DNA of 40,068 nucleotides from Desulfuromusa sp. (GCA_027858895.1 JAQIBX010000034.1:1-40068); one strand, 5' to 3'. Counted from the first letter of the stretch, positions 8,415 to 20,060 are shown. Program-made: numbers and translations. The notes: a model not told the origin generated them from the sequence alone.

Positions 8415-8984
8415 TTATTTTTTCTCCCTGCCGCCTGGATACAAGACCATCCAGACATTGTCTTTCACCAGCATACGCCCCTGATCGATATCTATCTGTA
8501 GACCGGTGCCCGTCAACTCTGATTCAGGGGAAAAAAACCGGATTGGATCTTCGGTGCTCAACTGACGAAGCTGATCATCATAGTGCAGCCGCTCGGTAAG
8601 AAGCTGATCACCTCGCTCGGTTTTCAATATGACATGACCCCAGACATCAACCTGGCGCGTATCCTGCGCCAACTGTCCATAATCGGCCTGTAAATTAATG
8701 TCGCCAAACTGTCCAGTCCCGTAGAAAAGCAACTTGACCACTTCAAGTTTTGCCAGGCTACTATCGCGTTGGTATTCAGCCGTATCGGCATCCAGAGTCC
8801 AACGCCGCTGCCCATCTTCATTCTGGGTATAATGGAGATCTTCCAGGGCAAGATCAATGTTTTCTGGCAACATATTGAGGATTTCTTCCGGGCCCTGCTG
8901 TTGCAGATGACGATAAATAACTATCGTCAACGCGATGATAGAAATCAGGATGAGAAGAGCCAGCAAGCGCCGAAAATTAAACAT
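8415..8984 (-). CDS. lptC: LPS export protein LptC
   Basis: A 189-aa membrane-anchored periplasmic protein. One N-terminal transmembrane helix (about residues 8-24, LLALLILISIIALTIVI) precedes an OstA-like fold with WTLDADTAEYQ and VWGHVILKTERGDQLLTERLHYD. LptC docks LptA to the inner-membrane complex. Its ATG overlaps the kdsC stop by one base (TGATG), and its stop abuts lptA, so the three Lpt genes are translated in sequence after the Kdo genes. Confidence 0.9.
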   Translation of the reverse strand: MFNFRRLLALLILISIIALTIVIYRHLQQQGPEEILNMLPENIDLALEDLHYTQNEDGQRRWTLDADTAEYQRDSSLAKLEVVKLLFYGTGQFGDINLQADYGQLAQDTRQVDVWGHVILKTERGDQLLTERLHYDDQLRQLSTEDPIRFFSPESELTGTGLQIDIDQGRMLVKDNVWMVLYPGGREKK

Positions 8985-9517
8985 CAGTCCATTACAAATG
9001 CAGGGTCAAAATATTTCTTTGTCAATTCATCCCACTGGCCCGAGGCTCGCAACAACAGATCACTGATTTCCCTGACAGCACCTCGACCACCAGGACGAGA
9101 AGTCACATAATCGACGAAGGGAAAAACATCCGGAACAGCATCGGCAACAGTTGCGCTGAATCCTACCCGGCGCAAAATTGGCAGATCGACAACATCATCA
9201 CCAGCATAGGCAACCTGCTCATCAGTCAATCCCTGTGCGGAAAGAATTTCCAGATAGGGGCCCAGCTTGTTCAAAGCCCCCTGGTAGAGGATCTCAATGC
9301 CCAACTCCCGAGCGCGTCGACTGACAACATCGGATGACCGTCCAGTGATAATACCAACTTTAAATCCCGCACGTTGAAGCATCTTCAATCCGTGGCCATC
9401 TTTAACATCAAACGCCTTTAACTCGTTCCCCTGATTATCATAGATAATCAGGCCATCGGTCAGAACGCCATCAACATCGAGCAACAGCAGTTTGATTTTA
9501 GCCAGTTTATCCTGCAT
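8984..9517 (-). CDS. kdsC: KDO-8-phosphate phosphatase
   Basis: A HAD-family phosphatase (177 aa) that releases Kdo from Kdo-8-phosphate. The catalytic motif is LLDVDGVLTDG with Asp14 and Asp16; IITGRSS is motif II and YAGDDVVDLP is motif IV. No cap domain is present, as in tetrameric KdsC enzymes. ATG at 9517 is preferred over TTG one codon upstream: it overlaps the kdsD stop by one base and has AGGGG upstream. Confidence 0.95.
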   Translation of the reverse strand: MQDKLAKIKLLLLDVDGVLTDGLIIYDNQGNELKAFDVKDGHGLKMLQRAGFKVGIITGRSSDVVSRRARELGIEILYQGALNKLGPYLEILSAQGLTDEQVAYAGDDVVDLPILRRVGFSATVADAVPDVFPFVDYVTSRPGGRGAVREISDLLLRASGQWDELTKKYFDPAFVMD

Positions 9518-10479
9518 CAAACCACCCCTGACTTAAGCAGATCATGCAGATGGACAATACCCACCGGTTCCTTCCCTTGTTCATCAGCAAAAACAAACAA
9601 CGATGTAATCGAATGAGCTTCCATGAATTGCAATGCCTTCGCTGCCAGATTACGGCGTAGAATCCGCTTGGGTGAAGTCGACATCACTTGATGGATCGGT
9701 TGCTGTAAACTCTCCAGACCCAATTCCATAATCCGGCGCAAATCACCGTCAGTAAAAACCCCGACTAAAACGCCCTGAGTATCAATAACACCTGTTACGC
9801 CCAATTTTTTATCGGTTATTTCGAACAAAGCCTCACGCAATAAAGTTTCTGGCGCAACCAGTGGGATTGCATCACCAACGTGCATCAGGTCTTCAACGCG
9901 CAGAAGCAGCTTTTTCCCAAGGGCACCCCCGGGGTGGACAAGGGCAAAATCTTCCGCTCTAAATCCACGTTCATTCAGCAAAGCAACCGCCAGGGCATCA
10001 CCCATAGCCAGCGTTGCGGTGGTGCTTGCAGTCGGAGCCAATCCTAGCGGACAAGCCTCTTCAGCAACACTGATGTCGAGATGAACATCTCCAGCTATTC
10101 CCAAAGTACTTTGTGGTTTTCCTGAAATCGCAATCAGCGGCAACCCCATCCGTTTAATCACAGGTAGAATCCGGCTGACCTCTTCGGTTTCACCTGAGTA
10201 GGAAACAGCGATAATGACATCCCCTTTGGACAACATTCCAAGGTCGCCGTGGAGACCTTCAGCGGGATGCAGAAAAAAAGTCGGAGTCCCGGTTGAAGCC
10301 ATGGTTGCTGCAATTTTCTGGCAAATCAATCCAGACTTTCCCATTCCAGTAACGACAACCTTCCCCTGACAATCTAAAATCATCTTCACCGCTTGTGAAA
10401 AATCACCATCAATTCGGGACTGTAATGCCAAAATAGCGTCTGCCTCGATCTGCAAAACCCGCTTTGCTGTTTCAATCAT
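9517..10479 (-). CDS. kdsD: Arabinose-5-phosphate isomerase
   Basis: This 320-aa enzyme converts ribulose-5-phosphate to arabinose-5-phosphate, the first step of Kdo synthesis. A SIS domain (about residues 35-175, with VVVTGMGKSGLI and SYSGETEEVSRI) is followed by a pair of CBS domains (about 200-320). The SIS plus double CBS layout and full length match KdsD/KpsF. Start ATG overlaps the kdsA stop by one base. Confidence 0.95.
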   Translation of the reverse strand: MIETAKRVLQIEADAILALQSRIDGDFSQAVKMILDCQGKVVVTGMGKSGLICQKIAATMASTGTPTFFLHPAEGLHGDLGMLSKGDVIIAVSYSGETEEVSRILPVIKRMGLPLIAISGKPQSTLGIAGDVHLDISVAEEACPLGLAPTASTTATLAMGDALAVALLNERGFRAEDFALVHPGGALGKKLLLRVEDLMHVGDAIPLVAPETLLREALFEITDKKLGVTGVIDTQGVLVGVFTDGDLRRIMELGLESLQQPIHQVMSTSPKRILRRNLAAKALQFMEAHSITSLFVFADEQGKEPVGIVHLHDLLKSGVV

Positions 10480-11318
10480 CAGTCTTCATTTCCCGTGTCA
10501 GTCTGTTTAAAAGTCGCATCAAATTCCAAAATCTGCTCTAGCAGCGCCTTGACCTGCGCCAACGGCAGGGAGTTTGCACCATCACAGAGTGCCTGGTCGG
10601 GATTTTCGTGAACTTCCCAGAACAGACCATCAATACCAGTCGCTGCTGCCGCTCGTGACAAAGCACCGACATACTGCCGCTGTCCCGAAGATGAACCGCC
10701 AGCACCACCCGGCAACTGAACTGAATGGGTGGCATCAAAAACGACCGGATAACCCATCTCACGCATAATCACCAGTGAGCGCATATCGACAACCAGGTTA
10801 TTGTAACCGAAAGAGACACCCCGCTCGGTCAACAGAATTTTTTCATTTCCGGTTGACGCAATTTTATTGACCCCGTGCTCAATGTCCCAGGGTGCCAGAA
10901 ATTGACCCTTTTTCAAATTGATCGGTTTCCCGGTTTTACCAGCAGCGACCAACAAATCGGTCTGACGACTTAAAAAAGCAGGGATTTGCAGCACGTCCAG
11001 GACATCTGCAGCTGCGGCAACCTGACTGACATCGTGGACATCGGAAACAATTGGCAGCTCCAGCTCTTTATTAACCCGCTCCAGAACCCGTAAGCCCCGC
11101 TCCACCCCGAGCCCACGAAAAGAGGTGACAGAGGTTCGGTTAGCTTTATCGTAGGAAGCTTTGAATATCAACTCACACCCAAGGGCCTGAGTAATTTCCT
11201 TGAGCCCTTCAGCTATCCGCAAAGTCAGGTTTTCATCTTCGATAGCACAGGGTCCGGCAATCAGAACTAATTGTTTGGAACCACCAAAGGAGACAGGTCC
11301 AACACTGATTTGTCTCAT
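10479..11318 (-). CDS. kdsA: KDO-8-phosphate synthase
   Basis: A 279-aa aldolase-type enzyme condensing phosphoenolpyruvate with arabinose-5-phosphate. Conserved family segments include LIAGPCAIE near the N-terminus, [23 protein letters not shown] and [14 protein letters not shown]. The length is typical. It abuts pyrG (TAAATG) with GAGGAG upstream, so it is translated right after pyrG. Confidence 0.96.
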   Translation of the reverse strand: MRQISVGPVSFGGSKQLVLIAGPCAIEDENLTLRIAEGLKEITQALGCELIFKASYDKANRTSVTSFRGLGVERGLRVLERVNKELELPIVSDVHDVSQVAAAADVLDVLQIPAFLSRQTDLLVAAGKTGKPINLKKGQFLAPWDIEHGVNKIASTGNEKILLTERGVSFGYNNLVVDMRSLVIMREMGYPVVFDATHSVQLPGGAGGSSSGQRQYVGALSRAAAATGIDGLFWEVHENPDQALCDGANSLPLAQVKALLEQILEFDATFKQTDTGNED

Positions 11319-12923
<1,605 letters not shown>

Positions 12924-13095
12924 TTACTTCATTCCGTTCTTCATCAAAAATGGCTGTTTTTGCGACAGCATTGACAACAATCAAAAACTTCTACACCTGT
13001 GAAAAATTGATACTACAATGAAACTGAGGCGAAAGAAACCCTGTTCATGCAAAAAACCTTCCATATTTTTAAAAGAGAATAAGAGCCCGTTTTAA

Positions 13096-13854
13096 TTATT
13101 GATTTTCTGCAGACATAAGATTGGAAACACGTTCAAGATCTGCCGGCGTATCAACTCCGTGGCAACTGAACTCGGTCTCCGCCACATACAACTCGACTCC
13201 TCGTTCAAGAGCACGCAATTGCTCCAGATTCTCAATATTCTCCAGTGGTGTTGTCGGCCAGGAAGGATACTCAAGCAAAAGCTCCCTCCGGTAGACATAG
13301 AGGCCAATATGCCGTAAAAAACCCAACTGCGGCAAGGCTACCGCAAGCTGGTCAGGGTTCAAATCACGTGGACAGGGGATCGGAGCACGAGAAAAGTAGA
13401 GTGCCAACCCTGATTGACTCTTAACCACTTTGACCACATTGGGGTTGTAAAAGTCCTCAAGCTGATCGATCTTACTGGCAAGTGTTCCCATCTGAATTTG
13501 TCGATTCACGACCAACGGAGCTATCGCCTGATCAATCATCCTCGGGTCGATAAGTGGTTCATCCCCCTGGACATTGACGATCAACTCAGAATCAATGCTT
13601 GCAGCAACCTCAGCCAAACGATCCGTACCAGTCGGATGATCAGCCCTGGTCAACACCACCTCACCACCAAAACCTTCAACCACTGAAACGATACGCACAT
13701 CATCAGTTGCAACGATAACCCGGCTGACCATTTTGGCCTTAGCAACCCGCTGATAAACATGTTGAATCATCGGCAGGCCATTGATTAATGCCAGGGGTTT
13801 CCCAGGAAAACGGGTCGATCCGTAACGGGCAGGGATAATTGCTGTCGCCTTCAT
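13096..13854 (-). CDS. kdsB: 3-deoxy-manno-octulosonate cytidylyltransferase
   Basis: This 252-aa enzyme activates Kdo with CTP to CMP-Kdo for lipid A glycosylation. The N-terminal nucleotide motif is IIPARYGSTRFPGKPL, followed by VNVQGDEPLI. The start at 13854 is preferred: MKATAIIPAR is the family start and AAAGG lies upstream. A longer reading would run into lnt. The gene is separated from pyrG by 172 nt without a recognisable gene; this spacer could hold a pyrG promoter but none is clear. Confidence 0.96.
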   Translation of the reverse strand: MKATAIIPARYGSTRFPGKPLALINGLPMIQHVYQRVAKAKMVSRVIVATDDVRIVSVVEGFGGEVVLTRADHPTGTDRLAEVAASIDSELIVNVQGDEPLIDPRMIDQAIAPLVVNRQIQMGTLASKIDQLEDFYNPNVVKVVKSQSGLALYFSRAPIPCPRDLNPDQLAVALPQLGFLRHIGLYVYRRELLLEYPSWPTTPLENIENLEQLRALERGVELYVAETEFSCHGVDTPADLERVSNLMSAENQ

Positions 13855-13864
13855 GGTAAACCTT

Positions 13865-15397
13865 TCAAAATTTGGAAAAGAATGATCTGCGTTTCTGCAT
13901 CCACAGCAGGACAATGAGAAATACGCCACTTATCCCTATGCATACATAAGCAAATATATCGCCGAATCTGGTATAAAAAGTTTCTTTGGCTCCTAACCCG
14001 ACCAAACCACCCAATTGCAGCGACTCAAAAATAGGCCCCGCTAAGGTGATATTGCCGGCGGGAGAAATCAGCGCAGAAATTCCAGTGTTAGCCGCCCGGG
14101 CTATCCAGATACGGTTTTCAATCGCCCGGAAACGGGTCATTGCCAAGTGCTGATAAGGAGCTGATGAGTGACCAAACCAGGCATCATTGGTCAAATTGAT
14201 CAGCAAATCGCTCCCCTGCCGTACATATTCGCGTGCCAACTGCGGGAAGATAGCTTCGTAACAGATCAGTACGCCAAGATGATGGCCATTCAACGGCAAA
14301 GGACGCACCTCCCCCGGCGAGAAATCGCCGACCCCGACAACTAACTTATCGATAAAAGCCAACAGCTTCCCCAATGGTACATACTCACCAAAAGGGACCA
14401 GATGTTTTTTATCAGAACGACCTAACTCCTCCCCCGCCGGAGACAGAAGAAAAGCACTGTTGTAATATTTATACTCACCAGAAGACGATTGTTGATAAGC
14501 CGGGCTGCCGACCAGCAAGAAGGCATTTAACTGCTTGGGCAATTGCTTGACCTGCAACGTAAGCTCAGAATGATCCTGCAGAAAAAATGGTGTAGCCGCC
14601 TCAGGCCAAACAACTAAATCGGGTTGATTTGCCAGCGCCTGAACTGACAAGTTTTGATAGCGATCAATACTGGCTTGCCGATTATCGGGAGCCCATTTCT
14701 GCGCCTGATCAATATTCCCTTGAATCAGAGCAACCCGCAAGTGTTCCGTTCGCTGCTCAAGAGGCTGTGCCTCCCTCCAGAAACCATAACCAAAATGGCT
14801 GATCGAGATCGCGATAGTTAAAGACACCCCCAACCATGCCAAACGGCTCTTTGGCCCGGCAACAACTCCGGCGATGGCACAATTCACTGCTACCAGCATC
14901 AAACTGACACCATAAACCCCGGTGACATCAGAGCTCTGAATCGCCAGAGAAAAATTCTGTTGCGAATAGCCGAGGATGGCCCAGGGAAAACCAGTGAACA
15001 GCCAGCCACGAAGAAATTCCAGAGCGACCCATAGAGGAGGCAAAGTAAACAGAAATGGGATTTTAAGGACAGCTTCAAGCCGGCAAGCGACCCAAGTTGC
15101 CAGACCAAAGTAAACTGCCAGATAGCTAATCAAAAAGAGGTAAGCAAGGAGAGAAAAAACCGGCGGCAGACCACCATAAGTAGTCATAACAAAATTCAGC
15201 CAATACAAAACTGTGGCAAAAAAAACGCTCCCTGCAGTAAATCCGGCCGCGAAAGGACGGTGGCGCATAACCAGAAGCAGAGGAACCAATGCAACCCAGG
15301 CAAGTGGGAATAGATCGGGGCGGGGGAATGCTCCCGCCAGCAACAATCCAGAAACGGCAGCGGTTACAAGGGTTCGATCAGGTTTTGCCAAGCGCAT
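13865..15397 (-). CDS. lnt: Apolipoprotein N-acyltransferase
   Basis: An inner-membrane enzyme (510 aa) that adds the third acyl chain to lipoproteins. About six N-terminal membrane segments precede a nitrilase domain (about residues 220-475) with the catalytic triad: Glu266 in WPEAATPF, Lys331 in SDKKHLVPFGEYVP and Cys379 in LICYEAIFP. One more membrane helix ends the protein. Start ATG overlaps the upstream CBS-protein stop by one base (TAATG). Confidence 0.95.
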   Translation of the reverse strand: MRLAKPDRTLVTAAVSGLLLAGAFPRPDLFPLAWVALVPLLLVMRHRPFAAGFTAGSVFFATVLYWLNFVMTTYGGLPPVFSLLAYLFLISYLAVYFGLATWVACRLEAVLKIPFLFTLPPLWVALEFLRGWLFTGFPWAILGYSQQNFSLAIQSSDVTGVYGVSLMLVAVNCAIAGVVAGPKSRLAWLGVSLTIAISISHFGYGFWREAQPLEQRTEHLRVALIQGNIDQAQKWAPDNRQASIDRYQNLSVQALANQPDLVVWPEAATPFFLQDHSELTLQVKQLPKQLNAFLLVGSPAYQQSSSGEYKYYNSAFLLSPAGEELGRSDKKHLVPFGEYVPLGKLLAFIDKLVVGVGDFSPGEVRPLPLNGHHLGVLICYEAIFPQLAREYVRQGSDLLINLTNDAWFGHSSAPYQHLAMTRFRAIENRIWIARAANTGISALISPAGNITLAGPIFESLQLGGLVGLGAKETFYTRFGDIFAYVCIGISGVFLIVLLWMQKRRSFFSKF

Positions 15398-16257
15398 TAA
15401 TGCTCACCATTTGGTGCATTCGCTTCCGCAAGCGGGACAACCCGAATCTGACGAATCGCACGCTGATCACCCCGCTCAATCAGCATATCAAAAAGTCCAA
15501 TTCTGACCCGCTCACCGACAGCTGGAACCCTGCCGTAATGCTCTACAACATAACCGCCGATGGTATCAAATTTTTCCCGAGCGACTTCAACATCGAAATG
15601 CTCTTCAAACTCTTCAATACTCAGGCGGCCATCAACCAGTAAAGTTCCATCTGGCTGTTCCAGCAACCATTCACCTTCACGATCATATTCATCCTGAATG
15701 TCGCCAACTATTTCCTCGATCAGATCTTCCATTGTGACCAAACCTGATGTTCCGCCATATTCATCAATAACGATGGCAATATGAACATAAGTCTTCTGAA
15801 ATTCTTTGAGCAAAACACTGACCTGTTTTGACTCTGGAACCAGAAAGGGAGGGCGCATAATTTCATCAAGAACAATAGCATCGAGGGGACGCCCCCAATA
15901 GCGGAGTAGGTCTTTGGCATAGACCAGACCGATAATATTATCGATATTGTTTCTGTAGATAGGGATGCGAGTATGACCTGAACTGAGGATGGCATTGAGA
16001 ACATTGCTAAACGGAGCTTCAGCATCAACACATACCATATCTGTCCGCGGAACCATAATTTCACGCAGAATAGTTTCATCCAACTCCAGAATAGACTGGA
16101 GCATATCACCCTCACCCTCGTCTATAATCCCCTGTTGTTCAGAGGCATCAATCAATTCCTGCAGTTCTTCTTCACTACTTGCCTGAGGCCGATGGCTCAA
16201 CCTGCGTGCCAGCCGCTGCAGCCAGCCAGCAGGTTCCCGTGCATGATCATTGTCCAC
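15397..16257 (-). CDS. corC: CorC/YbeX-like CBS-domain protein
   Basis: A soluble CorC/HlyC-family protein (286 aa from the chosen start). After a basic N-terminus it has the conserved segment DMLQSILELDETILREIMVPRTDMVCVD, two CBS domains (about residues 65-190, including HTRIPIYRNNIDNIIGLVYAKDLL) and a C-terminal transporter-associated domain. It lacks the DUF21 membrane domain. The ybeY-ybeX-lnt order is conserved in many Proteobacteria and points to envelope or ribosome-linked roles. A TTG at 16281 gives a longer frame, but GTG at 16257 has AAGGAG 12 bases upstream, so I prefer it; the start is uncertain. No single run of this motif is unusual for the family. Confidence 0.88.
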   Translation of the reverse strand: MDNDHAREPAGWLQRLARRLSHRPQASSEEELQELIDASEQQGIIDEGEGDMLQSILELDETILREIMVPRTDMVCVDAEAPFSNVLNAILSSGHTRIPIYRNNIDNIIGLVYAKDLLRYWGRPLDAIVLDEIMRPPFLVPESKQVSVLLKEFQKTYVHIAIVIDEYGGTSGLVTMEDLIEEIVGDIQDEYDREGEWLLEQPDGTLLVDGRLSIEEFEEHFDVEVAREKFDTIGGYVVEHYGRVPAVGERVRIGLFDMLIERGDQRAIRQIRVVPLAEANAPNGEH

Positions 16258-16291
16258 TTCTTTTTTGTTCTCCTTGTACAATTAACAATCG

Positions 16292-16744
16292 TTATAATGA
16301 AAATTCTCGAACCAGAAGGTCAAATATCTCAGACTCTCTAGCTTCCATCTGCTCAGCTTCTTCCACGGTTCCACGTTCGTGATCATAACCGAGCAAATGC
16401 AGAACACCATGAATCAAAAGAAACCAAAGCTCGTGTTCAAATGGAACGTTGGCCTCAGCAGCATCTGTGGCAGCTCGCTCTGCAGAAATAACCACATCGC
16501 CCAGCATCAGGGGTGACAAGCCAGACCCTTCACCTTCCTGCATGGCAAAAGAAATAACATTTGTCGGGCGGTCACGTTGCAGGTATTCACGATTAATCTC
16601 CTGAATCCCGGCATTATCGAGAATAAGAATCGACAGTTCCGCCTCAGAATATCCCGAGACGCTTAAGATCCTTTGAGCTATCTTCCGCAGTGGCCGCTTC
16701 AGGATCTTGTGTCGGCGCTGGCAATTTTCTATCTGGATTCGCAC
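16292..16744 (-). CDS. ybeY: Endoribonuclease YbeY
   Basis: A single-strand-specific, zinc-dependent endoribonuclease (150 aa) for rRNA maturation and quality control. The zinc motif is HGVLHLLGYDHE, preceded by RPTNVISFAM and LGDVVIS. The family N-terminus VRIQIENCQRR begins at a GTG at 16744; no ATG is close, and the 45 residues encoded further upstream from a TTG are basic and unlike YbeY. This start places about 100 nt of ybeY inside the 3' end of pgpH in another frame, which is unusually long for this operon. AAAAGG lies 12 bases upstream. Confidence 0.9.
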   Translation of the reverse strand: MRIQIENCQRRHKILKRPLRKIAQRILSVSGYSEAELSILILDNAGIQEINREYLQRDRPTNVISFAMQEGEGSGLSPLMLGDVVISAERAATDAAEANVPFEHELWFLLIHGVLHLLGYDHERGTVEEAEQMEARESEIFDLLVREFSL

Positions 16745-19055
16745 TTTTGATTTTGGCCTTTTCTTTGACTGAAGCCTTTTCGTCGTTAGCAATCTTTTCC
16801 CGCACAATATGCACCGGTTCCGGATAATCAACCCGATGGTGAAATGATCCGGATAAAATACGATTGAAGCTCTTGGCAATGAAGTTCAAATCTTTCAGGG
16901 TCAAATCACATTCATTCAACTGCCCGTCAATAAAAATGTTTTTGATCAGTTTCTGCACCATCCCCTGAATCCGCGCCCGGGTTGGGTCGGTCAGCGTACG
17001 ACTGGCTGCCTCAACAGCGTCTGCCAGCATAATCAGGGCGGCTTCACGGGTCTGCGGCTTGGGACCATGATAACGATAATCGCGCTCATCGACCTGTTGT
17101 ACTCCTGGGTCTGCCTGACTTTTTGCCCGATCGTAGAAAAACTTGATCAGAGCGGTGCCGTGATGTTGTTGGATAATATCAATCAATTCCGATCCAAGCT
17201 TGTGCTCACGAGCCAGGTCAACCCCATCCTTAACATGAGAAGTGAGAATCAGAGCGCTCATCGATGGGGCCAAAGTATCATGTTTATTCCGCTGCCCCCC
17301 TGAATTTTCAATAAAATAGAGGGGTTTTTTGATTTTACCAATATCGTGATAATAGGCCGCCACCCGGGTTAATAATGGATTTGCATTGATCGCCTCAGCG
17401 GCAGCTTCCGCCAGATTTCCGACCAGGATAGAATGGTGATACGTTCCAGGCGCCTCAATCATTAATTGCCGTAAAATCGGCGCATTCATATTGGCCAGTT
17501 CCAGTAATTTGATATCGGTTGTGTATTTAAAAAATGATTCCACCAGTGGTACCGTTCCATTAACAAAAACAGCACTGGCCAACCCGCCAAAAAAACCAAA
17601 GCCAAGTTTCCAGAGGAGCTGCAGTTCAAAACTGCGTCCGGTCAAAAAATGGATCCCGATGAGCAAAGCCATGTTGGTCAATCCGATCCACAACCCGGCA
17701 CGATAAAGAGTCGTCCGTTGCTGACAATGGCGAACCCCATGTGCACCAACAAGGCTGCCGATGAGGACATAAAGAGTCATCAGCAAACTGTTACCAAACA
17801 ATATTCCGACCAGAACCGAACAACAGACTGCGAACAAAAATGCCGTTTCGGAGTTAAGGACAATTCGTACCAACATAGCCCCAAGAGCAAAGGGAATCGC
17901 GTAAAAATAGACCGAAGAATCAATGTAGGCGAAGGCATTTCCCATGCCAGCTGCAATAAAAATGGAAATTTTCAGCATCAAAAACATGGCAAGAAATACA
18001 CTGGAAAGGAACAATAAATCTCGGGCATCGGGTCGAAATTTACTGATATTTCTTTGACTGAAATAAAAAACAACGTAGATCAACAGCAGTGAACAGATCA
18101 ACACTCCTGCCGCCATCTGTAGACCACTATTATCGAGCCCTGACTTCCGAATTGCCTGCAGCTTGAGGATCTGATCGGCGGTCACCCGCTCCCCTTCTCG
18201 AACGACCATTTCTCCTTTTTTCACCTGAAATAACACCGGCGCAATCTGCCCTCGCGCTGCCAGCTGCCGTTGTTCAGTTTCCTGCTGATTGAATACTAAG
18301 CTGGGACGCAATTGCTGCTGCACCAGCTTCAATAAAGTCTGTTGCTGAATCGATGTTATTTCAGGGATTAGTGCTAACTCGCTTTTCGCCTGCAACAAAG
18401 CCTCATTCAAACCAATAGTGCGTTCAAACAATCGCGGATCTATTTCGTCTCCTCCGCTTCGCTCAATCGCTAAAATACCCCGACTTCGATCCGCCTCAAA
18501 CGCTTGCAAATTAGCAACAATCGGTCGTTCAAAGATTGGTGTCAGCAGATCTCCAGTCAAAACAGCAATATTTTGATCAAGAGCCAAGTTAAGTAGCGGT
18601 TTAAATTCCTCAACCGTGAGCGGAACCCCGAAATCAGCCTCTAGTTGCCGTAAAAAATCCTCCGGGTTTAAACTCTCAACATCCTTTTTCCGCTCCAACA
18701 ACAATCCAAGCCCCAGACGGATTCTTTCAATGGCTTGAGTCCCAGCAGTTGTGTCCAGATCGTAAACCATGGGGGTATTATTGGTCGCCTCATCACGTTT
18801 TGACTGAGTGAGGAGAGCATCTCCTACCAACAGATCGCGGGGTGACTTAATATCCCGGGTAGCAATATCTCCCGGAGTATAATAATCAGGGATCAGGCCT
18901 CCCTTCGGCACAATAATCAGAGTCAATAGAGCTGCAACCAGCAACAGCAACCACCCTCCCAGATGGGGTTGTCGCCGATGGCGAAGACCCTGAACTCCAC
19001 CACTAAAAATAGCGGTACGACCCAGCAGTGATTTATTATTTTCTTCTTTAAGCAT
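16644..19055 (-). CDS. pgpH: 7TM-HD phosphohydrolase PgpH (cyclic-di-AMP phosphodiesterase family)
   Basis: An 803-aa membrane protein. One N-terminal helix (about 34-50) is followed by a large extracytoplasmic 7TMR-HDED domain (about 55-300), seven or so membrane segments (about 315-500) and a cytoplasmic HD domain with His570-Asp571 in AAYYHDIGKIKKP. Gram-positive PgpH degrades cyclic di-AMP; whether this organism makes c-di-AMP cannot be seen here. The last about 60 residues are charged and disordered-looking, and their DNA also encodes the start of ybeY. ATG has GAGG upstream and follows phoH by 21 nt. Confidence 0.92.
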   Translation of the reverse strand: MLKEENNKSLLGRTAIFSGGVQGLRHRRQPHLGGWLLLLVAALLTLIIVPKGGLIPDYYTPGDIATRDIKSPRDLLVGDALLTQSKRDEATNNTPMVYDLDTTAGTQAIERIRLGLGLLLERKKDVESLNPEDFLRQLEADFGVPLTVEEFKPLLNLALDQNIAVLTGDLLTPIFERPIVANLQAFEADRSRGILAIERSGGDEIDPRLFERTIGLNEALLQAKSELALIPEITSIQQQTLLKLVQQQLRPSLVFNQQETEQRQLAARGQIAPVLFQVKKGEMVVREGERVTADQILKLQAIRKSGLDNSGLQMAAGVLICSLLLIYVVFYFSQRNISKFRPDARDLLFLSSVFLAMFLMLKISIFIAAGMGNAFAYIDSSVYFYAIPFALGAMLVRIVLNSETAFLFAVCCSVLVGILFGNSLLMTLYVLIGSLVGAHGVRHCQQRTTLYRAGLWIGLTNMALLIGIHFLTGRSFELQLLWKLGFGFFGGLASAVFVNGTVPLVESFFKYTTDIKLLELANMNAPILRQLMIEAPGTYHHSILVGNLAEAAAEAINANPLLTRVAAYYHDIGKIKKPLYFIENSGGQRNKHDTLAPSMSALILTSHVKDGVDLAREHKLGSELIDIIQQHHGTALIKFFYDRAKSQADPGVQQVDERDYRYHGPKPQTREAALIMLADAVEAASRTLTDPTRARIQGMVQKLIKNIFIDGQLNECDLTLKDLNFIAKSFNRILSGSFHHRVDYPEPVHIVREKIANDEKASVKEKAKIKSANPDRKLPAPTQDPEAATAEDSSKDLKRLGIF

Positions 19056-19076
19056 ATGTCCTCTATGGCGCCAAAT

Positions 19077-20060
19077 TTACCTGGGGGAGCGATTCAGATC
19101 TGTATTCTGCCGATCCGCCTGCTGATAAGCCCGCACAATTGCCTGTACGATGGGGTGGCGTACAACATCTACGTCGCTGAAATGGGTAAATGCAATCCCA
19201 GGAACACTATTCAGCACTTCTATCGCATGCAGCAGGCCGGATTGTCTATCACGCGGCAGGTCGATCTGGGTAACATCGCCGGTAATAACTGCCCGGCTGC
19301 CAAACCCTAAACGAGTTAGAAACATCTTCATCTGTTCAGCAGTGGTATTTTGTGCTTCATCCAAAATGACAAAAGCATCATTCAACGTTCGGCCACGCAT
19401 AAAAGCCAGTGGCGCCACTTCGACAATACCCGTTTCCAGCAGCGTCTGAACTTTTTCCAGATCGAGCATATCGTAGAGAGCATCATAGAGCGGTCGCAGA
19501 TACGGATTCACCTTTTCTGCTAAGTCTCCAGGGAGAAAGCCAAGCTTCTCACCGGCCTCAACCGCCGGACGCACCAACATGATCCGACTGACCTCTTTGC
19601 GCATTAAAGCCGCAACCCCCATAGCCATAGCCAGGTAAGTCTTCCCGGTTCCCGCTGGGCCGATACCGAAAACGACATGATTGTCTCGAATGTTATCAAT
19701 ATAACTTTTTTGTGCCAGACTTTTGGGGGAAATCAACCTATTGCGAGCCGAGATAAAAACCGTATCGCCAAAGATATCTTTCAGGGAAGTGGTTGAATCA
19801 GAAGAAAGAATCCGGATTGCATAATCAATATCGGTGGGATAAAGCGGCATATTTTCCCGCAATAAGAGACAAAGCTCTTCCAGCAGGCGATAGCCAACAT
19901 GAACCTGAGCTGGCTCACCAGACAAGTGAATCGCAGTTCCCTGGCTACCAAGGCGGATGCCAAGTTTTTTCTCTATCAGTTTGAGATGCTTATTCTGCTG
20001 ACCGAACAATTGAGCGGCCAGAGCCGCATCAGCAACATCAAAATGTTTGCTGGAGCTCAT
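19077..20060 (-). CDS. phoH: PhoH-like ATPase
   Basis: A 327-aa PhoH-family ATPase. Walker A is GPAGTGKTYLA around Lys140, Walker B is VILDEAQN, and an N-terminal KH-like region (about 30-65) fits the PhoL/YbeZ type. YbeZ works with YbeY in rRNA maturation in other bacteria, and the genes are together here with pgpH between. It is the first gene of the long minus-strand train and diverges from the plus-strand HEAT-like gene. Confidence 0.93.
   Translation of the reverse strand: MSSSKHFDVADAALAAQLFGQQNKHLKLIEKKLGIRLGSQGTAIHLSGEPAQVHVGYRLLEELCLLLRENMPLYPTDIDYAIRILSSDSTTSLKDIFGDTVFISARNRLISPKSLAQKSYIDNIRDNHVVFGIGPAGTGKTYLAMAMGVAALMRKEVSRIMLVRPAVEAGEKLGFLPGDLAEKVNPYLRPLYDALYDMLDLEKVQTLLETGIVEVAPLAFMRGRTLNDAFVILDEAQNTTAEQMKMFLTRLGFGSRAVITGDVTQIDLPRDRQSGLLHAIEVLNSVPGIAFTHFSDVDVVRHPIVQAIVRAYQQADRQNTDLNRSPR

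Noticed and set aside
12924-13095. pyrG promoter in the kdsB-pyrG spacer
   Set aside because: A few -10-like strings occur on the minus strand but none has a matching -35 at proper spacing.
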